Origin: Bacillota bacterium
GTDB taxonomy: Bacteria; Bacillota; Clostridia; Lachnospirales; Lachnospiraceae
NCBI GenBank assembly: GCA_023414875.1
Contig: JAEZMV010000006.1
Location: 174,226-238,225, forward strand
Length of the DNA stretch: 64,000 bases
Reading direction: 5' to 3'
Below are positions 35,945-45,092 of this stretch, one piece after another. How positions within the stretch are numbered: the stretch's first letter is position 1; each line of letters begins with the position of its first letter. The notes beneath the pieces are model-generated. The model saw nothing but the letters and a program-made list of their open reading frames with translations. It did not search any database and was not told the origin of the DNA. A program made the translations under genes and the position numbers.

Positions 35945-37291
35945 TTAAAAACAGATTGGCAGATACCAGTATCCAAAGTCTCCTTGCCTCAAATCCCTCT
36001 TCTTAATCGACTTAAAGTTCTCAAACCCAAACATCCTTGCCATGAACTTTTCACGTTCATGATAAATACCCGGAATTCCCAGGATGTATTGACAACCGTA
36101 TTGATTACTCATTTTAGCAAAAATCAGATGATGATAACAGTAATATCCATGCATCAGGAAGCTGTTATTACTAAAGGTCCAAATATTCTTTGGAAATAAT
36201 CCAATATCTTTTGGTTCTATTTTAACACATATTGTGATTTCATTATCTTCAAAAGGATAAATCCTTGGATAATTGTCAAAGAAACGCTTTGCTGAGGGCG
36301 GATCCGGCTGCTCCTCTTCCAACCCCCCTGCACGAAAGTTATCCTCCTGCAAAGGCATCCCTACCTCCTCCTCTGCGATATCCAGGGCTTGATCATCTTC
36401 TATAGCAGAAGCCTCGGGATGAACCTCTTCAAAGTGTGTAGCATCTAGTTGTGGATCTTCTAAGGTTGTGTTATCAGTACTGTTATATTTAAGATTAAGC
36501 GTATCGATATTATCATCAACTGCTTTAGGAATCTCTATGTCTGATATAGCAGTTTCCTTCACCGTGCTTGGTTTATTTGCATATATGACCTCATGAACGG
36601 TATATCTGGATTTGAAGCTGGTCACCGGTTGAACCACCTTTGGCTCGACTTCTTTCACTACCTCAAGATCTGCTGCCTCTACTGTCTTTTTCTGACTGCC
36701 TAGATCATTAATACCGGGCTTTTGAAGTCTTTCTACCGTTTTCCATCCACGGGGGAGCTTATACTTAGGAATACTTAATTCCTCAGCTAGTGTTAGTTTC
36801 TTCTGCACTTCAAAATCCGCAGCTGCCGTCTTCGGCAGGTCTTCTTTTTCTTTCCTTATAGTCATCTCCCTTGGGGCCGTGGTTTTCTTGGGTTTAGGTT
36901 TCAGCGCGTTCAGTACCTCAACTGCAACAATCGGCTTATCATCCCACTCTGTCGCAAAAAATATTCTATCATTTAAGAAAAGGAGAAGGCCTCCCATACT
37001 CGATAAACTAAGGCCTGTATTCATAACATTCGATTCCTCCGTAGTAAATTTGCTATCCATCACCTGATTCTTTAAAAAAGCATCTCCCAGGTAGATCAAT
37101 TCCATATTATTATGATCTCGCTGTATTAAATAGGTGGGAAAGATGCTGTCCAATTGACCGAGTAACTGCATATGTAAGGTTAACTTACATTGTCCGCTCT
37201 TTGCTTCTATCTTGGCATATCCTACATTTTTTTTCTTAACTCCATCCTCGTATTGATACATATACGAAACCATTCTTTTATAATCAGCCAA
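35945..37291 (-). CDS. Lachnospiraceae-type conserved protein (DUF6128-like), unknown function
   Basis: About 448 residues in three parts. An N-terminal domain (residues 7-135) begins MVSYMYQYEDGVKKKNVGYA. A low-complexity linker of about 200 residues is rich in Lys, Glu, Pro, Thr and Val. A C-terminal domain (last 120 residues) contains YPRIYPFEDN and YLGI- and GYWYLPICF-like stretches. The N- and C-terminal parts recall a family I remember as DUF6128, but I cannot confirm the number. A TTG at 37291 follows GAGGGAG and is the best start; 37321 is possible. No signal peptide or membrane segment. Confidence 0.6.
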   Translation of the reverse strand: MADYKRMVSYMYQYEDGVKKKNVGYAKIEAKSGQCKLTLHMQLLGQLDSIFPTYLIQRDHNNMELIYLGDAFLKNQVMDSKFTTEESNVMNTGLSLSSMGGLLLFLNDRIFFATEWDDKPIVAVEVLNALKPKPKKTTAPREMTIRKEKEDLPKTAAADFEVQKKLTLAEELSIPKYKLPRGWKTVERLQKPGINDLGSQKKTVEAADLEVVKEVEPKVVQPVTSFKSRYTVHEVIYANKPSTVKETAISDIEIPKAVDDNIDTLNLKYNSTDNTTLEDPQLDATHFEEVHPEASAIEDDQALDIAEEEVGMPLQEDNFRAGGLEEEQPDPPSAKRFFDNYPRIYPFEDNEITICVKIEPKDIGLFPKNIWTFSNNSFLMHGYYCYHHLIFAKMSNQYGCQYILGIPGIYHEREKFMARMFGFENFKSIKKRDLRQGDFGYWYLPICF

Positions 37292-37484
37292 AATAACATC
37301 TCCCTCTCTTTCCGATTCCAATGGGTTGTTTCATAATTCTATTAAATATATTCTGTAGTAATCTCCATTATACCTATACAAAGTGCAAAGAGAAAACGGG
37401 AGTATCATTACGATACTCCCTCCTGCTTTCAATTATGATTAAGTTGTATCCTGTCATTAAATCACTAACGAATTATGGAACCTG

Positions 37485-38351
37485 TTATTTTTGATTTAAT
37501 AATGCATTAGATAATCTTGCAAACTGCTCTAAGCTTAAGGCTTCCCCTCGAATGTTTTCTGAGATTCCGATAGCTTCCAAGGCTTTTTGTATCTCCTCCT
37601 TTGTAAAGAAAAGCTCCGGTGAGTTATTCAAGCCGTTCACCAGGGTTTTACGCCTTTGGTTAAAGGAAGCTCGAATCATCTTAAATAACAGTTTTTCGTC
37701 AGCTACATCGACTGGCGGCTTGCCATGCAGTGTTAAATTAATGACTGCTGACCCGACATTCGGACGCGGCATAAAGCAATTCGGCGGAACATTCGCTGCA
37801 ATATAAGGCTTTGAATAATATTGTACCGCTAGAGATAGCGCTCCGTAATCCTTACCACCGGGCGGTGCCTGCATACGGTCCGCCACTTCCTTTTGCACCA
37901 TTACCGTGATATTAATTAAGGGAAGGTGCCGTTCAAATAAATCCATAATAATCGGAGTAGTGATATAGTAGGGCAAATTAGCTACTACCTTAATTGGCTT
38001 TCCATCATTTCTTTCCTGCACGAGAGCATTAAGATCCAGCTTTAAGATATCATTATTAATTACGGTTACATTCCGATAGTTGGATAAGGTGTCCTCTAGT
38101 ATCGGTATAAGCATTTTATCAATCTCTACAGCAACTACCTCTCTTGCATGCTCACATAGGTACTGAGTCAGGGTTCCGATTCCGGGTCCGATTTCCAGTA
38201 CAAAATCGTCCTTTGTAATATCAGCAGCCTGAATAATTTTATCCAGTACATGCGTATCAATCAAAAAGTTTTGCCCAAACTTCTTCTGAAAAACAAATTT
38301 ATATTTATTTAATACCTCTATTGTATTTTTGGGATTTCCCAGCTCAGCCAT
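37485..38351 (-). CDS. rsmA: 16S rRNA dimethyladenosine transferase
   Basis: Dimethylates the two adjacent adenines near the 3' end of 16S rRNA (KsgA). FGQNFLID near residue 24, the SAM-binding VLEIGPGIGTLTQYL near 51, and NLPYYITTPIIMDLFE near 123 are all present, and the C-terminal domain ends LEQFARLSNALL. ATG at 38351 follows GAGGA six bases upstream and is preferred over 38363. The tatD gene lies ten bases upstream in the same direction; the tatD-rsmA pair is common in Firmicutes. Confidence 0.95.
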   Translation of the reverse strand: MAELGNPKNTIEVLNKYKFVFQKKFGQNFLIDTHVLDKIIQAADITKDDFVLEIGPGIGTLTQYLCEHAREVVAVEIDKMLIPILEDTLSNYRNVTVINNDILKLDLNALVQERNDGKPIKVVANLPYYITTPIIMDLFERHLPLINITVMVQKEVADRMQAPPGGKDYGALSLAVQYYSKPYIAANVPPNCFMPRPNVGSAVINLTLHGKPPVDVADEKLLFKMIRASFNQRRKTLVNGLNNSPELFFTKEEIQKALEAIGISENIRGEALSLEQFARLSNALLNQK

Positions 38352-38373
38352 GTTTATCCTCACATCTCATTAT

Positions 38374-39156
38374 TTAACGAATGTTTTGTTTTGTAACTCC
38401 ATAGAATTTTCTTGCATTCTCATCGGTTATCTTAAGAACTGTATCATAATCCACTTTTTTAATACGGGCAATCTCTTTAGCTATATAGGTTAAATTAAGC
38501 GAGCTGTTCCGTTTTCCACGGTTCGGCACCGGTGAAAGATATGGACTATCGGTTTCAAGCACTAACTGTTCAAGCGGCGCATACTCAACAACCTCCTTAA
38601 GCTTTTTCCCGTTTGTAAAGGTAATAACACCTCCGATACCGAGGTAAAAACCCAGGTTAAGATATTGTCTCGCCTGCTCGACCCCATACCCAAAGCAATG
38701 AATAATTGCACCGATAGAATCTGCTTTCGCATCCTTAAGCATATGAAACGTATCATTTGCAGCATCCCTGCTATGAATTATCATAGGCAGCTTCATGTCC
38801 CTGGCCAGATCCATCTGCCGTTCAAACCAAAGCTTCTGTATCTCGCGGTCAGGCGTATCCCAGTAATAATCCAGTCCGATTTCACCAATCGCCACATTTT
38901 TCGGATGCCTCGCCCGTTCCTTAAGCCATGCAAAGCTCTCTTCATTCAGTTCTGCGGTTTCGCTCGGATGTATTCCTACAGAGGCAAAAATATAAGCATA
39001 TTGATCTGCCAAGGCAAGAACCCTATCCACTGATTGCAGTGATGAGCTAACATTTACAACCGTATAAATTCCATTCTCCGGTAGCTGCTTTAACAATTCT
39101 TCTCGGTCTATATCAAAGGCTTCATCCTCATAATGAGCGTGTGTCTCAAAAATCAT
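38374..39156 (-). CDS. tatD: TatD-family metal-dependent hydrolase
   Basis: A 260-residue TIM-barrel DNase of the TatD family. Metal ligands are visible: THAHYEDEAFD near residue 5, GEIGLDYYWDTP near 91, HSRDAANDTF near 128, HCFGYGVEQA near 153, and ETDSPYLSPVPNRGKRNS near 202. The family's role is DNA quality control and repair (established for TatD members). It lies directly before rsmA in a probable two-gene operon. Confidence 0.94.
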   Translation of the reverse strand: MIFETHAHYEDEAFDIDREELLKQLPENGIYTVVNVSSSLQSVDRVLALADQYAYIFASVGIHPSETAELNEESFAWLKERARHPKNVAIGEIGLDYYWDTPDREIQKLWFERQMDLARDMKLPMIIHSRDAANDTFHMLKDAKADSIGAIIHCFGYGVEQARQYLNLGFYLGIGGVITFTNGKKLKEVVEYAPLEQLVLETDSPYLSPVPNRGKRNSSLNLTYIAKEIARIKKVDYDTVLKITDENARKFYGVTKQNIR

Positions 39157-39578
39157 AATATTTCCTCTTATCTCCCAATGTCGTTCTTAAGTATATGTTC
39201 TCCATTATAACGTAGCTTATAAGTAATTACAACATTTGAACATCCATTCTTTTCAAGCTTCTTTTCAAGCAGTTATGTTTGATGTTCTCTTCAAGTAGTT
39301 ATCTTTCATTGCTTTCTCCAATCCGATTATCCTTTCATCTTGTTGATTGTTCAACCGGATCCATTGTGCTCCAGCGTATCTTTTGGTATAAAAATCATTG
39401 TGTCCAGATGCGGAGCCGCTCTCGCTAGATGGAAAAATTTGAAATAAATATGGTATTATTATAAAATTTAGTGTATTGTTTATATAACATATAGCTTGGA
39501 TTGAGTCATAAATTAAATAAAAAGCGATTTATGGTGATGTAGTAGCCTATTAAAATTAGAAAATATGGAGAGACAATA
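39157..39578. other. Intergenic region between tatD and the methyltransferase gene
   Basis: Contains imperfect CTTTTCAAGCAGTTATGTTT-like copies (for example near 39248-39315) and, close to the methyltransferase gene, AT-rich promoter-like sequence (TTGAAA near 39439). Nothing else recognised. Confidence 0.35.
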
Positions 39579-40190
39579 ATGAGAATACCGTTTTGGGAAG
39601 AAACCTACAAGGTTGATGATATTTTTACTTTTGGTTCAGAGCCTAACAATACTATAGTTGAATTTGAAAATTTATTTAACAAGTCGGGTAATATTCTTGA
39701 TGTTGGCTGTGGTGACGGAAAGAACTCATTATACCTTGCAAAACAAGGCTTTTCAAATATTGATGCATTTGATTTATCAGAAAACGCAATCAACAAATTG
39801 GAAAGATTGGCACGTAAAGATGATATCAATATAAATGCTTGGGTAGATAATTTATGCAACTTTAGCTTTAAAAAGGCATATGATTTGATCTTTTCATTTG
39901 GAACACTTCATTTTGTTAATAAAGAGAATTGGCATAATTTTATATTAGCTGCAAAAGAAAATACTGTGATTGGAGGTTTTCATATTATGCAGTTATTTAC
40001 TGATAAAGTTCCAGCTTCACCAGATATTGCACCGTTTGCAGTCGGCTTGGCTTCTGATGAAGAAATAAAGGAATTATACAACGATTGGAACATTATCCAA
40101 TTTAAGTCCTATGTATTTGAAGATGAACACCCTGATGTTCCATTACATTTACATGCATCGAATAAAATTGTTGCTAGGCGAATTAAATGA
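39579..40190 (+). CDS. SAM-dependent methyltransferase (TehB/class I type)
   Basis: A 203-residue class I methyltransferase. The SAM-binding motif I is ILDVGCGDGKNSLYLAKQGF near residue 37, followed by an acidic motif II (FDLSENAINKL) near 62 and the FSFGTLHFVNKENW strand near 105. The opening MRIPFWEETYKVDDIFTFG is seen in the tellurite-resistance-like TehB/UbiE group. The substrate is unknown. Its codon usage looks more AT-rich than its neighbours, and it sits between long non-coding regions, which may indicate recent acquisition (inference). Confidence 0.82.
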   Translation: MRIPFWEETYKVDDIFTFGSEPNNTIVEFENLFNKSGNILDVGCGDGKNSLYLAKQGFSNIDAFDLSENAINKLERLARKDDININAWVDNLCNFSFKKAYDLIFSFGTLHFVNKENWHNFILAAKENTVIGGFHIMQLFTDKVPASPDIAPFAVGLASDEEIKELYNDWNIIQFKSYVFEDEHPDVPLHLHASNKIVARRIK

Positions 40191-40517
40191 ATATCATAGT
40201 AAGTATAAATGTCAACGTAGCAGAGCATTTGCTTTGATACGTTGACATATTAGTTTAAATAATTTTGTAGTCCATGACTTTCTTACACTAATAACAAATC
40301 GTCCAGTCCACGACTTTCTTTATCAGTTCACTGCTCTCTTTATCAGTCCATATCCTTCTTACGATATCACAAGATATTGTATAGTAATAATAAAGTTGTG
40401 AACTACTAACTTAATATAATCACTTAAATAAGTCCAGGATAAATTATATTCCACAAAATAGATATGAACTCCATAATTGTTTTCATCCATTTTAAAATTC
40501 ATATAGCAACTAGGTTA
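40191..40517. other. Intergenic region with terminator hairpin and degenerate repeats
   Basis: An 11-bp stem ATGTCAACGTA with TACGTTGACAT (about 40209-40249) follows the methyltransferase gene and is a likely terminator. From about 40270 to 40360 there are three imperfect copies of an AGTCCAYGACTTTCTT-like element. No gene is supported. Confidence 0.5.
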
Positions 40518-42341
40518 TTATTCGACCGTAACTGCTTTTGCCAAATTACGTGGCTGATCCACATTATACCCCCGATTTACACAGGTATAATAAGCTAAAA
40601 GCTGCAGTACAACTGCTACTGTAAATGGTGTAAAATGATCCGGCAGTTCAGGTAACGCCAAATGAAAATCAGAGATTGCTTCATCCACATCGACCTTGCC
40701 ATTCGTTATCAATATTACGAGTGCACCTCTGGCACGAACTTCTCTGATATTAGATATCATTTTTGAATACACCTTGGACTGGGTAGCTATAGCAACTACC
40801 GGAACCCCTTCCGTAATCAGCGAAAGCGTACCATGCTTTAATTCACCCGCCGCATAGGCCTCGGAATGAATGTAGCTAATCTCCTTCAGCTTGATGGAAC
40901 CTTCACAGGATAATGCATAATCAAGACCGCGTCCGATAAAGAATAAATCCTCTTTTCTCGTCAGACATGTGCTGATACCTTCAATTGCTTCCCGTAAATC
41001 CAGTGTTTTTTCAACCGCAGGAATGATCTCTTTTAATTCCTTCATAAAAACTGCTGCCTGCTCCTTCGTAATCATCTCCCGTACCATTGCAAATTTATTA
41101 ATCAGGAGATAAAGGCAAGCCAATTGGGACGTATATGCCTTTGTACTGGCAACCGCTATCTCAGGTCCGGCATGAGTATAAAGGACGTAGTCGCTTTCTC
41201 GTGAAATGGTAGATCCTTTCACATTTACGATAGACAGGGTTGTCGCTCCCATTTTTTTAGCCAAGCGAAGAGATGCCAAGGTATCTGCGGTCTCCCCTGA
41301 CTGTGATATCGTAATTACCAACGTATTATGATCCATAATTGGATCCTGATATCTAAACTCCGAAGCAATTTCAACCAATACCGGAATCCGAAGCAGTTTC
41401 TCCAGCATAGCCCTTCCAACCAAACCGGCGTGCATTGCCGTTCCACAGGCAGTGATAATAACCCGGTTTACCCCCAGGAAGATATGATCGGGTACCTGGT
41501 CCACAGTTAAGTCCACAAGATCACCTTTCATAATTCTGGGCAGGAGCGTAGATCGGATTGATTCCGGCTGCTCATAGATCTCCTTTAGCATAAAATGAGG
41601 AAACCCACCTTTTTGAGCCGCTGAGATATCCCAGTTTACATGTAAGATCTCCGGTGTTAAGGGCTCCTTCTTCAAACTCGTTATTACGATCTCATCCTTC
41701 GTCAATCTGGCGATATGATGCTCCGGGAGAACAAAATAGTCCTTCGAATACCCGATTAATGCCACTAGATCTGATGCAATGATCGACCCCTCGGGAACCT
41801 GGCATGCTACTAACGGGCTTGCATTTCGTATGCAATAGATTACCTCCGGTTCATCCGAGAACAGGATACAAAATGCATAAGAGCCTTCAATCCGCTTTGC
41901 TGCGTTGGCGATTGCCTCACTTGCATCACCGTAGTATAAGCTGTCAAGTAACATAGCGGCTATCTCCGTATCTGTCTGAGAAACGGGATATTTTCCGGAC
42001 GCTGCCAGCTCCAGCTCCAGTTCATGATAATTCTCTATGATACCATTGTGAATTAAGGTAACTTTACCATACGTGTGGGGATGCGCATTGTTTTCAATGA
42101 CACCTCCGTGCGTTGCCCATCTCGTATGCCCGATACCACAGGTTCCCTTTAAATCATTGATATTTGCTACCTTTTCCACAAGATCCGTTACTTTTCCTAT
42201 AGTTTTAATGGTCTTTATCTCTCCCTGATCAAACAGAGCCACTCCGGCACTGTCATATCCTCGGTATTCCAGAGCCTCAAGCCCCCCTAGTATTATATTT
42301 TTAGCCTCCATACTACCGGTATAGCCAATAATTCCACACAT
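40518..42341 (-). CDS. glmS: Glutamine-fructose-6-phosphate aminotransferase (isomerising)
   Basis: Makes glucosamine 6-phosphate for cell-wall synthesis. The nucleophilic cysteine opens the protein (MCGIIGYTG), followed by the glutaminase domain with YRGYDSAG, GHTRWATHG and NHDH-type motifs (NNAHPH near 85). Two SIS sugar-isomerase domains follow, with ITISQSGETADTLASL near 345 and the terminal DQPRNLAKAVTVE tail. At 607 residues it is full length. It is preceded by AGGAGG and regulated by a self-cleaving ribozyme in the leader. Confidence 0.97.
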   Translation of the reverse strand: MCGIIGYTGSMEAKNIILGGLEALEYRGYDSAGVALFDQGEIKTIKTIGKVTDLVEKVANINDLKGTCGIGHTRWATHGGVIENNAHPHTYGKVTLIHNGIIENYHELELELAASGKYPVSQTDTEIAAMLLDSLYYGDASEAIANAAKRIEGSYAFCILFSDEPEVIYCIRNASPLVACQVPEGSIIASDLVALIGYSKDYFVLPEHHIARLTKDEIVITSLKKEPLTPEILHVNWDISAAQKGGFPHFMLKEIYEQPESIRSTLLPRIMKGDLVDLTVDQVPDHIFLGVNRVIITACGTAMHAGLVGRAMLEKLLRIPVLVEIASEFRYQDPIMDHNTLVITISQSGETADTLASLRLAKKMGATTLSIVNVKGSTISRESDYVLYTHAGPEIAVASTKAYTSQLACLYLLINKFAMVREMITKEQAAVFMKELKEIIPAVEKTLDLREAIEGISTCLTRKEDLFFIGRGLDYALSCEGSIKLKEISYIHSEAYAAGELKHGTLSLITEGVPVVAIATQSKVYSKMISNIREVRARGALVILITNGKVDVDEAISDFHLALPELPDHFTPFTVAVVLQLLAYYTCVNRGYNVDQPRNLAKAVTVE

Positions 42342-42429
42342 AAATATATCCTCCTATTCAATTATCAATGTTCTGATTATTATGAATTCACAGCATAATT
42401 AAGCCTCGCTAAGATATACGGGGTCATAA

Positions 42430-42600
42430 TGATACCTAATTCATTTTCCTTGGTTATGCCGCTGTTGTACTATGGTTACCCATAGGTTTTTTCGACACAT
42501 AACATGCCCAAGGGCACGAGAGAGCATCCGCCGAAACCTTCGCTAACTCCCTACCTCGTTAACCTCTAAATTACCTAACCCAATAGAGGTACATGGCGCT
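42430..42600 (-). promoter_or_regulatory. glmS ribozyme (self-cleaving riboswitch)
   Basis: The minus-strand leader has the conserved core: the cleavage site before GCGCC (after 42600), AGGTTAACGAGGTAGGGAGT near 42570-42549, AGCGAAGGTTTC, and CGGCGGATGCTCTCTCGTGCC near 42530-42510. Glucosamine 6-phosphate acts as the catalytic cofactor and triggers cleavage of the glmS mRNA. The 3' boundary is approximate. Confidence 0.93.
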
Positions 42601-42780
42601 AATTTAAAACATTTCTGTTAGACAGATCTTGGGTTGATCCTGTGAATGGTTACTGATTGTCATAATTTCATTTCGAGCCTGATGCTTCCCTCCTTCCAAG
42701 CTAATAGATAACGTTTCTGTTTCATTCTATGTAATATAATTATTTTGTTGATTATACGAAATGAAATTTATGATGAGGAT

Positions 42781-42809
42781 ATGGTATCATTTAGGATTGG
42801 AAATGTCAA
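42781..42809 (-). promoter_or_regulatory. Promoter of glmS
   Basis: Perfect TTGACA (42809-42804), 17-bp spacer, TACCAT (42786-42781) on the minus strand, leaving about 170 leader bases before the ribozyme cleavage site. Confidence 0.75.
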
Positions 42810-42870
42810 TAAAGTATCGTTTCCAATAACGTGATAAACCTCCCTCCTGGTTAAATTTATGCAATAGAGC

Positions 42871-42906
42871 AAAAAATTGGAGTGCTGCAGTTACGCAACG
42901 CTCCAA
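42871..42906 (-). terminator. Terminator of the 51-aa protein gene
   Basis: TTGGAGCGTTGC pairs with GCAGCACTCCAA (10 of 12 pairs) and is followed by six T's on the minus strand. Confidence 0.8.
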
Positions 42907-42963
42907 GAGAGGGATGTGTCCCGATCTAACGAGAAATCACACCAAACCATATTAAGTTATTGA

Positions 42964-43119
42964 CTATTCATCTCGATACTTATTATTCTGTCTCCCAACG
43001 CCTTCTTTTCTTACATTATAATTCTGATTTTGATTCTCGGGCTTGTTGGAATTTGTCACGTTGTTGAACTTTTCTTGCTCTTTTTTCTGTCTACCTTTTT
43101 CTCGTTTATCCTGGTCCAT
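42964..43119 (-). CDS. Small hydrophilic protein, 51 aa, unknown function
   Basis: No family recognised. The product is almost entirely polar (Lys, Glu, Asn, Gln, Arg), begins MDQDKREKGRQKKEQEK and has an Asn-rich middle. No cysteine, and no hydrophobic stretch long enough to fold or cross a membrane, so it is probably disordered. The ATG at 43119 has GAGGTGA upstream and a dedicated terminator follows, which together support a real gene. It may be a small spore-type protein, but there is no direct evidence for that. Confidence 0.6.
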   Translation of the reverse strand: MDQDKREKGRQKKEQEKFNNVTNSNKPENQNQNYNVRKEGVGRQNNKYRDE

Positions 43120-43288
43120 GCATTTCACCTCAGTAGTAGTATTGGATTCCATGAGTAAAATTATGTATACCCAATTAAAATAGTATAGTTTTTAGAGACA
43201 TAGTGGCTACTTAATGCAACACAGGCAATTTTCCTTGAAACAAGCTGGTAAAATTAGTATAATAAAATTGAAACGGAGGTGCAGCATA

Positions 43289-43555
43289 TTGAAAATTCAT
43301 ATTAACGAAAATCCCGATTTGCATGAAACAGAAATTACTATTAACTGTAATAGGATCAGTACGGAGGTCGAGAAAGTCATTTCCATGCTTCGGGTAATGG
43401 ATTTAAAGCTTACAGGCAAGAAAAACAACCAAACCTATATTTTGGATGCTTCTAAGGTGTTATACATTGATACGGTTGATAAGAAGACTTTCTTTTATAC
43501 AAGGAATGATATCTTTGAAACAGCTTTGAATGGAGGTGTTAGTAAAAATGAATAG
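43289..43555 (+). pseudogene. Truncated LytTR-family regulator
   Basis: The 88-residue product begins at a TTG (43289) after GGAGG. Its first half resembles the N-terminal half of single-domain LytTR regulators, with SKVLYIDTVDKKTFFYTRND near residue 58. The DNA-binding part that should follow (another 60-70 residues) is missing. The frame ends at 43555, overlapping the start of the ABC ATPase gene. This looks like a 3' deletion that joined the gene to the transporter. The LytTR-plus-ABC-exporter pairing is common in Firmicutes. Function probably lost (inference). Confidence 0.6.
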
Positions 43556-44390
43556 TATTTCTATTCAACAAGTTTCAAAAGCTTTTGGGGAAAAGGAAGT
43601 ATTAAAGGAGGTAACCTTTTCCGTATTTCCAGGAGAAATCTTTGGTTTATTAGGTCCCTCCGGTGCAGGGAAAACAACCCTGATAAAAATATTGACTGGG
43701 CAGTTGTGTTTTCAAGGTTCGGCCGAAATTATGAGCAGAAGCTGCAGCCAATTAGACAGAAACATCTACTCTGAAATCGGTATGGTTATGGATAACTGCG
43801 GGATTTATGATAGACTGTCCTGTTATGATAATTTACTACCCTTTGCTCGTTTTCACGGGCTTCACAAGAGCGCAGTATCTGAGATACTAACACGAGTTGG
43901 CTTAAATAATATAAAGGTATCTGCCGGTAAGTTATCAAAAGGAATGAAGCAAAGATTGATTCTTGCTAGAGCACTCCTACATCATCCTAAGCTACTGTTT
44001 TTGGATGAACCCACAAGTGGACTGGATCCAGCTACGGCTGAGGAAATTCATAAGCTATTGCTTGAATTGAAAAAGGATGGAACTACGATATTTCTTACAA
44101 CGCACAATATGGTTGAAGCATATAAGCTTTGCGACCATGTTGCATTATTAAATGAAGGTATGATTGTTGAGTATGGTGTTCCTGATGAGTTGTGCCGTAA
44201 GTACAACAAAGAAAACACTGTATCTATCTTATGTAAAGATGGAAGCAATGTTACTTTTGTTAATAATCCCGGCTCCGCCAAAGCGATCGCTGCTTATTTT
44301 GAAATGGATAAGGTCGAAGCAATCCATTCTTCGGAGCCAACTCTGGAAACTGTATTTATGTCTTTAACTGGAAAGGAGCTAGATCAATGA
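43548..44390 (+). CDS. ABC-2-type exporter ATPase
   Basis: A 280-residue ATPase of the antibiotic/lantibiotic-export type. Walker A is GPSGAGKTT near residue 39, the signature is KLSKGMKQRLILARALL near 127, and Walker B is KLLFLDEPTSGLDPAT near 148. The start is ATG at 43548, nine bases after GGAGGTG that lies inside the truncated LytTR frame. Its stop overlaps the permease start (ATGA). Substrate unknown. Confidence 0.9.
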   Translation: MNSISIQQVSKAFGEKEVLKEVTFSVFPGEIFGLLGPSGAGKTTLIKILTGQLCFQGSAEIMSRSCSQLDRNIYSEIGMVMDNCGIYDRLSCYDNLLPFARFHGLHKSAVSEILTRVGLNNIKVSAGKLSKGMKQRLILARALLHHPKLLFLDEPTSGLDPATAEEIHKLLLELKKDGTTIFLTTHNMVEAYKLCDHVALLNEGMIVEYGVPDELCRKYNKENTVSILCKDGSNVTFVNNPGSAKAIAAYFEMDKVEAIHSSEPTLETVFMSLTGKELDQ

Positions 44391-45082
44391 TACGCATACA
44401 AAATATAATATCTCTTTTTATCAAACAGGCAAAAGATGTAACAAAAAATATACCGGTTCTTGTCCTATTTATCATCTATCCCTGCATCTCTCTGATTATG
44501 ATACAGGCTATGCAAAAAGAGGTTGACATGGGAACTCTTTTTCTTTCCATCTTTGCTACGATGCATAGCGTATTTACTCCCATCGTAACAACCGCAAGCA
44601 TCATATCAGAAGAAAAAGAGAAAAATACTCTGAGAGTATTAATTATGTCTAATGTAACACTAAAAGAGTATTTTTTCAGCATTGGCGGGTTTGTGCTGAC
44701 CGCAACCGTTATCACAGGAAGTTTCTTTTTATTCATGCTCGAACAGACATTAGAAAAATCCCTGCTGTTTTTATTATTCCTGAGTATCGGAAGTGTAATA
44801 TCCATTATACTCGGTATGTGTATCGGATTATATTCGAAAAACACTTCTGCTGCCAATGGCCTGGCTGTTCCCTTTGGAATGTTATTTGCATTTATGCCCA
44901 TGCTGTCTTCCTTCAACAAAAGCATCGAGATGGTATCAAAGTTCACCTATGGGCAGCAAATCAGTTATCTACTTGAGGGTGAAAAAGCTACTCCCCTTGG
45001 TATTATTATCCTGCTAATTAATGTTGTTGTTTTTTCTTTGTTGGCCGCACTCTTATATAGGAGGAGCCTTTCAGAAGAATAG
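44387..45082 (+). CDS. ABC-2-type exporter permease
   Basis: A 231-residue membrane protein with about six hydrophobic segments, beginning MIRIQNIISLFIKQAKD, with TASIISEEKEKNTLRVLIMS near residue 70, the typical ABC-2 coupling stretch. It pairs with the ATPase directly upstream. The 3' end lies ten bases from the convergent radical SAM gene. Confidence 0.88.
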   Translation: MIRIQNIISLFIKQAKDVTKNIPVLVLFIIYPCISLIMIQAMQKEVDMGTLFLSIFATMHSVFTPIVTTASIISEEKEKNTLRVLIMSNVTLKEYFFSIGGFVLTATVITGSFFLFMLEQTLEKSLLFLLFLSIGSVISIILGMCIGLYSKNTSAANGLAVPFGMLFAFMPMLSSFNKSIEMVSKFTYGQQISYLLEGEKATPLGIIILLINVVVFSLLAALLYRRSLSEE

Positions 45083-45092
45083 GCTTATACCA

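Noticed and set aside
40270..40360. Degenerate direct repeats
   Set aside because: The three AGTCCAYGACTTTCTT-like copies are too short and irregular to be a CRISPR array or a defined element.
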